The notes under the pieces were generated by a model. The model was not told where the DNA came from. It saw only the letters and a list, made by a program, of their open reading frames with translations, and did not search any database. Shown here piece after piece: positions 62,702-64,000 of a stretch of DNA of 64,000 nt (position 1 is the first letter of the stretch; each line of letters begins with the position of its first letter). This stretch comes from Frankiaceae bacterium. Lineage in GTDB: Bacteria > Actinomycetota > Actinomycetes > BP-191. Made by a program: the position numbers and the translations under genes. The stretch spans positions 90,492-154,491 of the forward strand of contig DATMES010000035.1 of assembly GCA_035556555.1 (NCBI GenBank), written 5' to 3'.

Positions 62702-63712
62702 TCACATCGCGGTCACCGAGCCCTCCCGCGTGTGCGGCACCACGTTGGCAATGCGTAGCGCGGCTTCCCTCGCGACCGCCGGCAGGACGGCCGTGTAGAG
62801 GTTCGCGGTGATCGCCATCGTGGAGTGCCCGAGCCGATCGCTGACCACCTTCATCGGGACATCCGCCGCGAGCGCGAGCGTCGCGCAGGTGTGCCGCAGG
62901 TCGTGGAACCGGATCACCGGCACGCCCGCCCGCTGCGCTGTGGCCCGGAAGCCGATCGTCACCGACGCGGGCTTGAGCATCTGCCCGTCCTCGCGGGTGA
63001 ACACCAGGCCGGTGTCGGTCCAGCCCTCGCCCCACGCCAGGCGTTCGCGCAACTGCGCCGCCCGGTGCGCCTTGAGCACCGCGACCGTGTCCGGGTCGAG
63101 CGCGACCATCCGCTCGCCCGCCTTCGTCTTCGGCGGGCCGACGTAGAGCTGGCCGCCGACCTCGACCACCTGCTGCGCGATCCGCAGGTAGCCGGTGTCG
63201 AAGCGCACGTCCTCCCACCGCAGCCCCACCACTTCGCCGCGCCGCAGCCCCGCCATGACGACGAGGAGGTAGAGCGCGTAGAGCCGGTCGTCCCGCACGT
63301 AGTCGAGGAACCGGCCCGCCTGCTCGGCGTCCCACACCCGCGCCTTGCTCGGCTCCGTCGCCGGCAGCTCGACCGACAGCGCGGGGTTGTAGGCGAGGAG
63401 CTTCTTCTTCACCGCCGTGTTCAGCGCGCCGCGGAGCGTTCCGTAGATGCGGCGTACCGACGCCGGCGACAGCGGCTTGCCGCTCTTGCCGATCGTCAGG
63501 TCGGTGAAGAAGTCCTCGATGTGGTCCGGGTGACGTTCCAGATCGACAAGCCGCAACGACCCGAGCCGCGGGCCGAGGTAGTCGTCGATGTGCCTCCGGT
63601 AGATCACCCGGGTGCTCTCGCGCAGCGCGCGCTTCCGCGAGAGCCACAATTCGAGGTACTCGGCCACGGTGATGCTGTACGCATCAGCCGTGCGCCCGCG
63701 CAGCTCGCGCAT
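62702..63712 (-). CDS. Tyrosine recombinase (phage/island integrase), N-terminally shortened
   Basis: 336 aa from ATG 63712. The core-binding domain starts at TVAEYLELWLSRKR; the catalytic residues are Arg157 (GLRRGE), His270-x-x-Arg273 (HDLRH), His296 (LGHS) and Tyr306, all present. It points at tRNA-Ser(TGA), whose 3' end lies 62 nt away, the usual layout for tRNA-integrating elements. Codons 20 positions upstream still read RRRRGFATKHDARSARAA, the end of the normal N-terminal arm-binding domain, and then stop at 63773. So about 40-50 residues were lost and activity is doubtful. Confidence 0.88.
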   Translation of the reverse strand: MRELRGRTADAYSITVAEYLELWLSRKRALRESTRVIYRRHIDDYLGPRLGSLRLVDLERHPDHIEDFFTDLTIGKSGKPLSPASVRRIYGTLRGALNTAVKKKLLAYNPALSVELPATEPSKARVWDAEQAGRFLDYVRDDRLYALYLLVVMAGLRRGEVVGLRWEDVRFDTGYLRIAQQVVEVGGQLYVGPPKTKAGERMVALDPDTVAVLKAHRAAQLRERLAWGEGWTDTGLVFTREDGQMLKPASVTIGFRATAQRAGVPVIRFHDLRHTCATLALAADVPMKVVSDRLGHSTMAITANLYTAVLPAVAREAALRIANVVPHTREGSVTAM

Positions 63713-63756
63713 CCGCGCCGCTCGCGCCGAGCGGGCGTCGTGCTTCGTTGCGAAGC

Positions 63757-64000
63757 CTCGACGCCTACGCGGTCACCGTGACCGGGTCGGTGGCGCTGCT
63801 GGAGGCGTTCACGGCCCAGGTGGCCGCGGCGGAGGCGGCAATGGGTGCGTGCTTTCACTGCCACCCGCACGCCGGGATCTACCTGAGCCAACCCGGCCTC
63901 GCGGTGGTGCTCGGCAGCCGGCTGCTCGGCGAGTTCGGCGACGACCCCGACCGTTACGCCGACGCCAGGTCGCGGAAGAACTACGCCGGCACCAGCCCGA
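63757..64000 (+). pseudogene. IS110-family transposase, 5'-truncated, runs off window
   Basis: Frame from 63757 to the window end. SQPGLAVVLGSRLLGEFGDD and RYADARSRKNYAGTSP match the C-terminal Transposase_20 domain of IS110 elements; the preceding LDAYAVTVTGSVALLEAF matches the helical linker. The N-terminal DEDD nuclease domain is missing: the upstream sequence is the integrase N-terminal region on the other strand. Hence the element was cut at about 63757. Whether its 3' part is complete cannot be seen. Confidence 0.8.

Overview
The window is chromosomal DNA of a very high-GC actinobacterium. Supporting evidence: a WblA-type WhiB protein divergent from a class A penicillin-binding protein, an ffs-dnaX pair, three SigE-family ECF sigma factors, a MprAB/PepD-like stress set, a MmpL transporter, and frequent GTG starts with GTGA overlaps. 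I cannot name the species.

Layout. 1-4.4 kb: wblA (partial), ponA-like PBP, GatB/YqeY protein, metallophosphoesterase, tRNA-Pro; the same neighbourhood occurs around whiB4-ponA2 in mycobacteria. 4.4-10.6 kb: membrane proteins of unknown function, the lysC-asd operon and a lipoprotein. 10.6-16.8 kb: the usual dnaX-ybaB-recR cluster, split by two opposite-strand ECF sigma/membrane-partner modules, followed by ffs. 17-20.4 kb: tRNA-Ser(GGA), a third ECF module, a secreted amidase. 20.8-26 kb: two coupled STAND ATPases (DUF4062, NB-ARC, TPR-like repeats). 26-34.5 kb: mostly secreted proteins, including a six-repeat CHAP/Calx-beta protein. 34.8-37.35 kb: an atypical, possibly acquired segment on the 3' side of tRNA-Ser(CGA). 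37.4-42.7 kb: tadA with two associated proteins, RecQ-like helicase, flavoprotein reductase, RsbW-like kinase.

42.8-47 kb holds the best candidate for an undescribed system: three tandem paralogous 70-78 aa peptides behind a related basic peptide, a strong terminator, then a membrane M50-type metalloprotease with a PqqD-like N-terminal domain, a secreted double-CxxC protein and a LppX-like lipoprotein, the last three translationally coupled. I read it as a RiPP-like peptide maturation/export system without a recognisable modifying enzyme.

47-61.7 kb: aldehyde dehydrogenase, secreted proteins, a ceramidase-like enzyme, a Tyr-rich secreted protein, a MprAB-like two-component system, a membrane cyclase with altered substrate-selecting residues, a HtrA protease, a MmpL transporter, a DUF1905 protein. 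61.8-64 kb: SDR, tRNA-Ser(TGA), an N-terminally shortened integrase pointing at the tRNA, and a 5'-truncated IS110 transposase at the edge.

Three families of intergenic repeats recur in spacers between convergent genes: a 50-bp element (3 copies), a 60-bp hairpin (2 copies, opposite orientation) and a ~180-bp element with a conserved core and a compensating hairpin (2 copies). No CRISPR array, rRNA or replication origin was seen.
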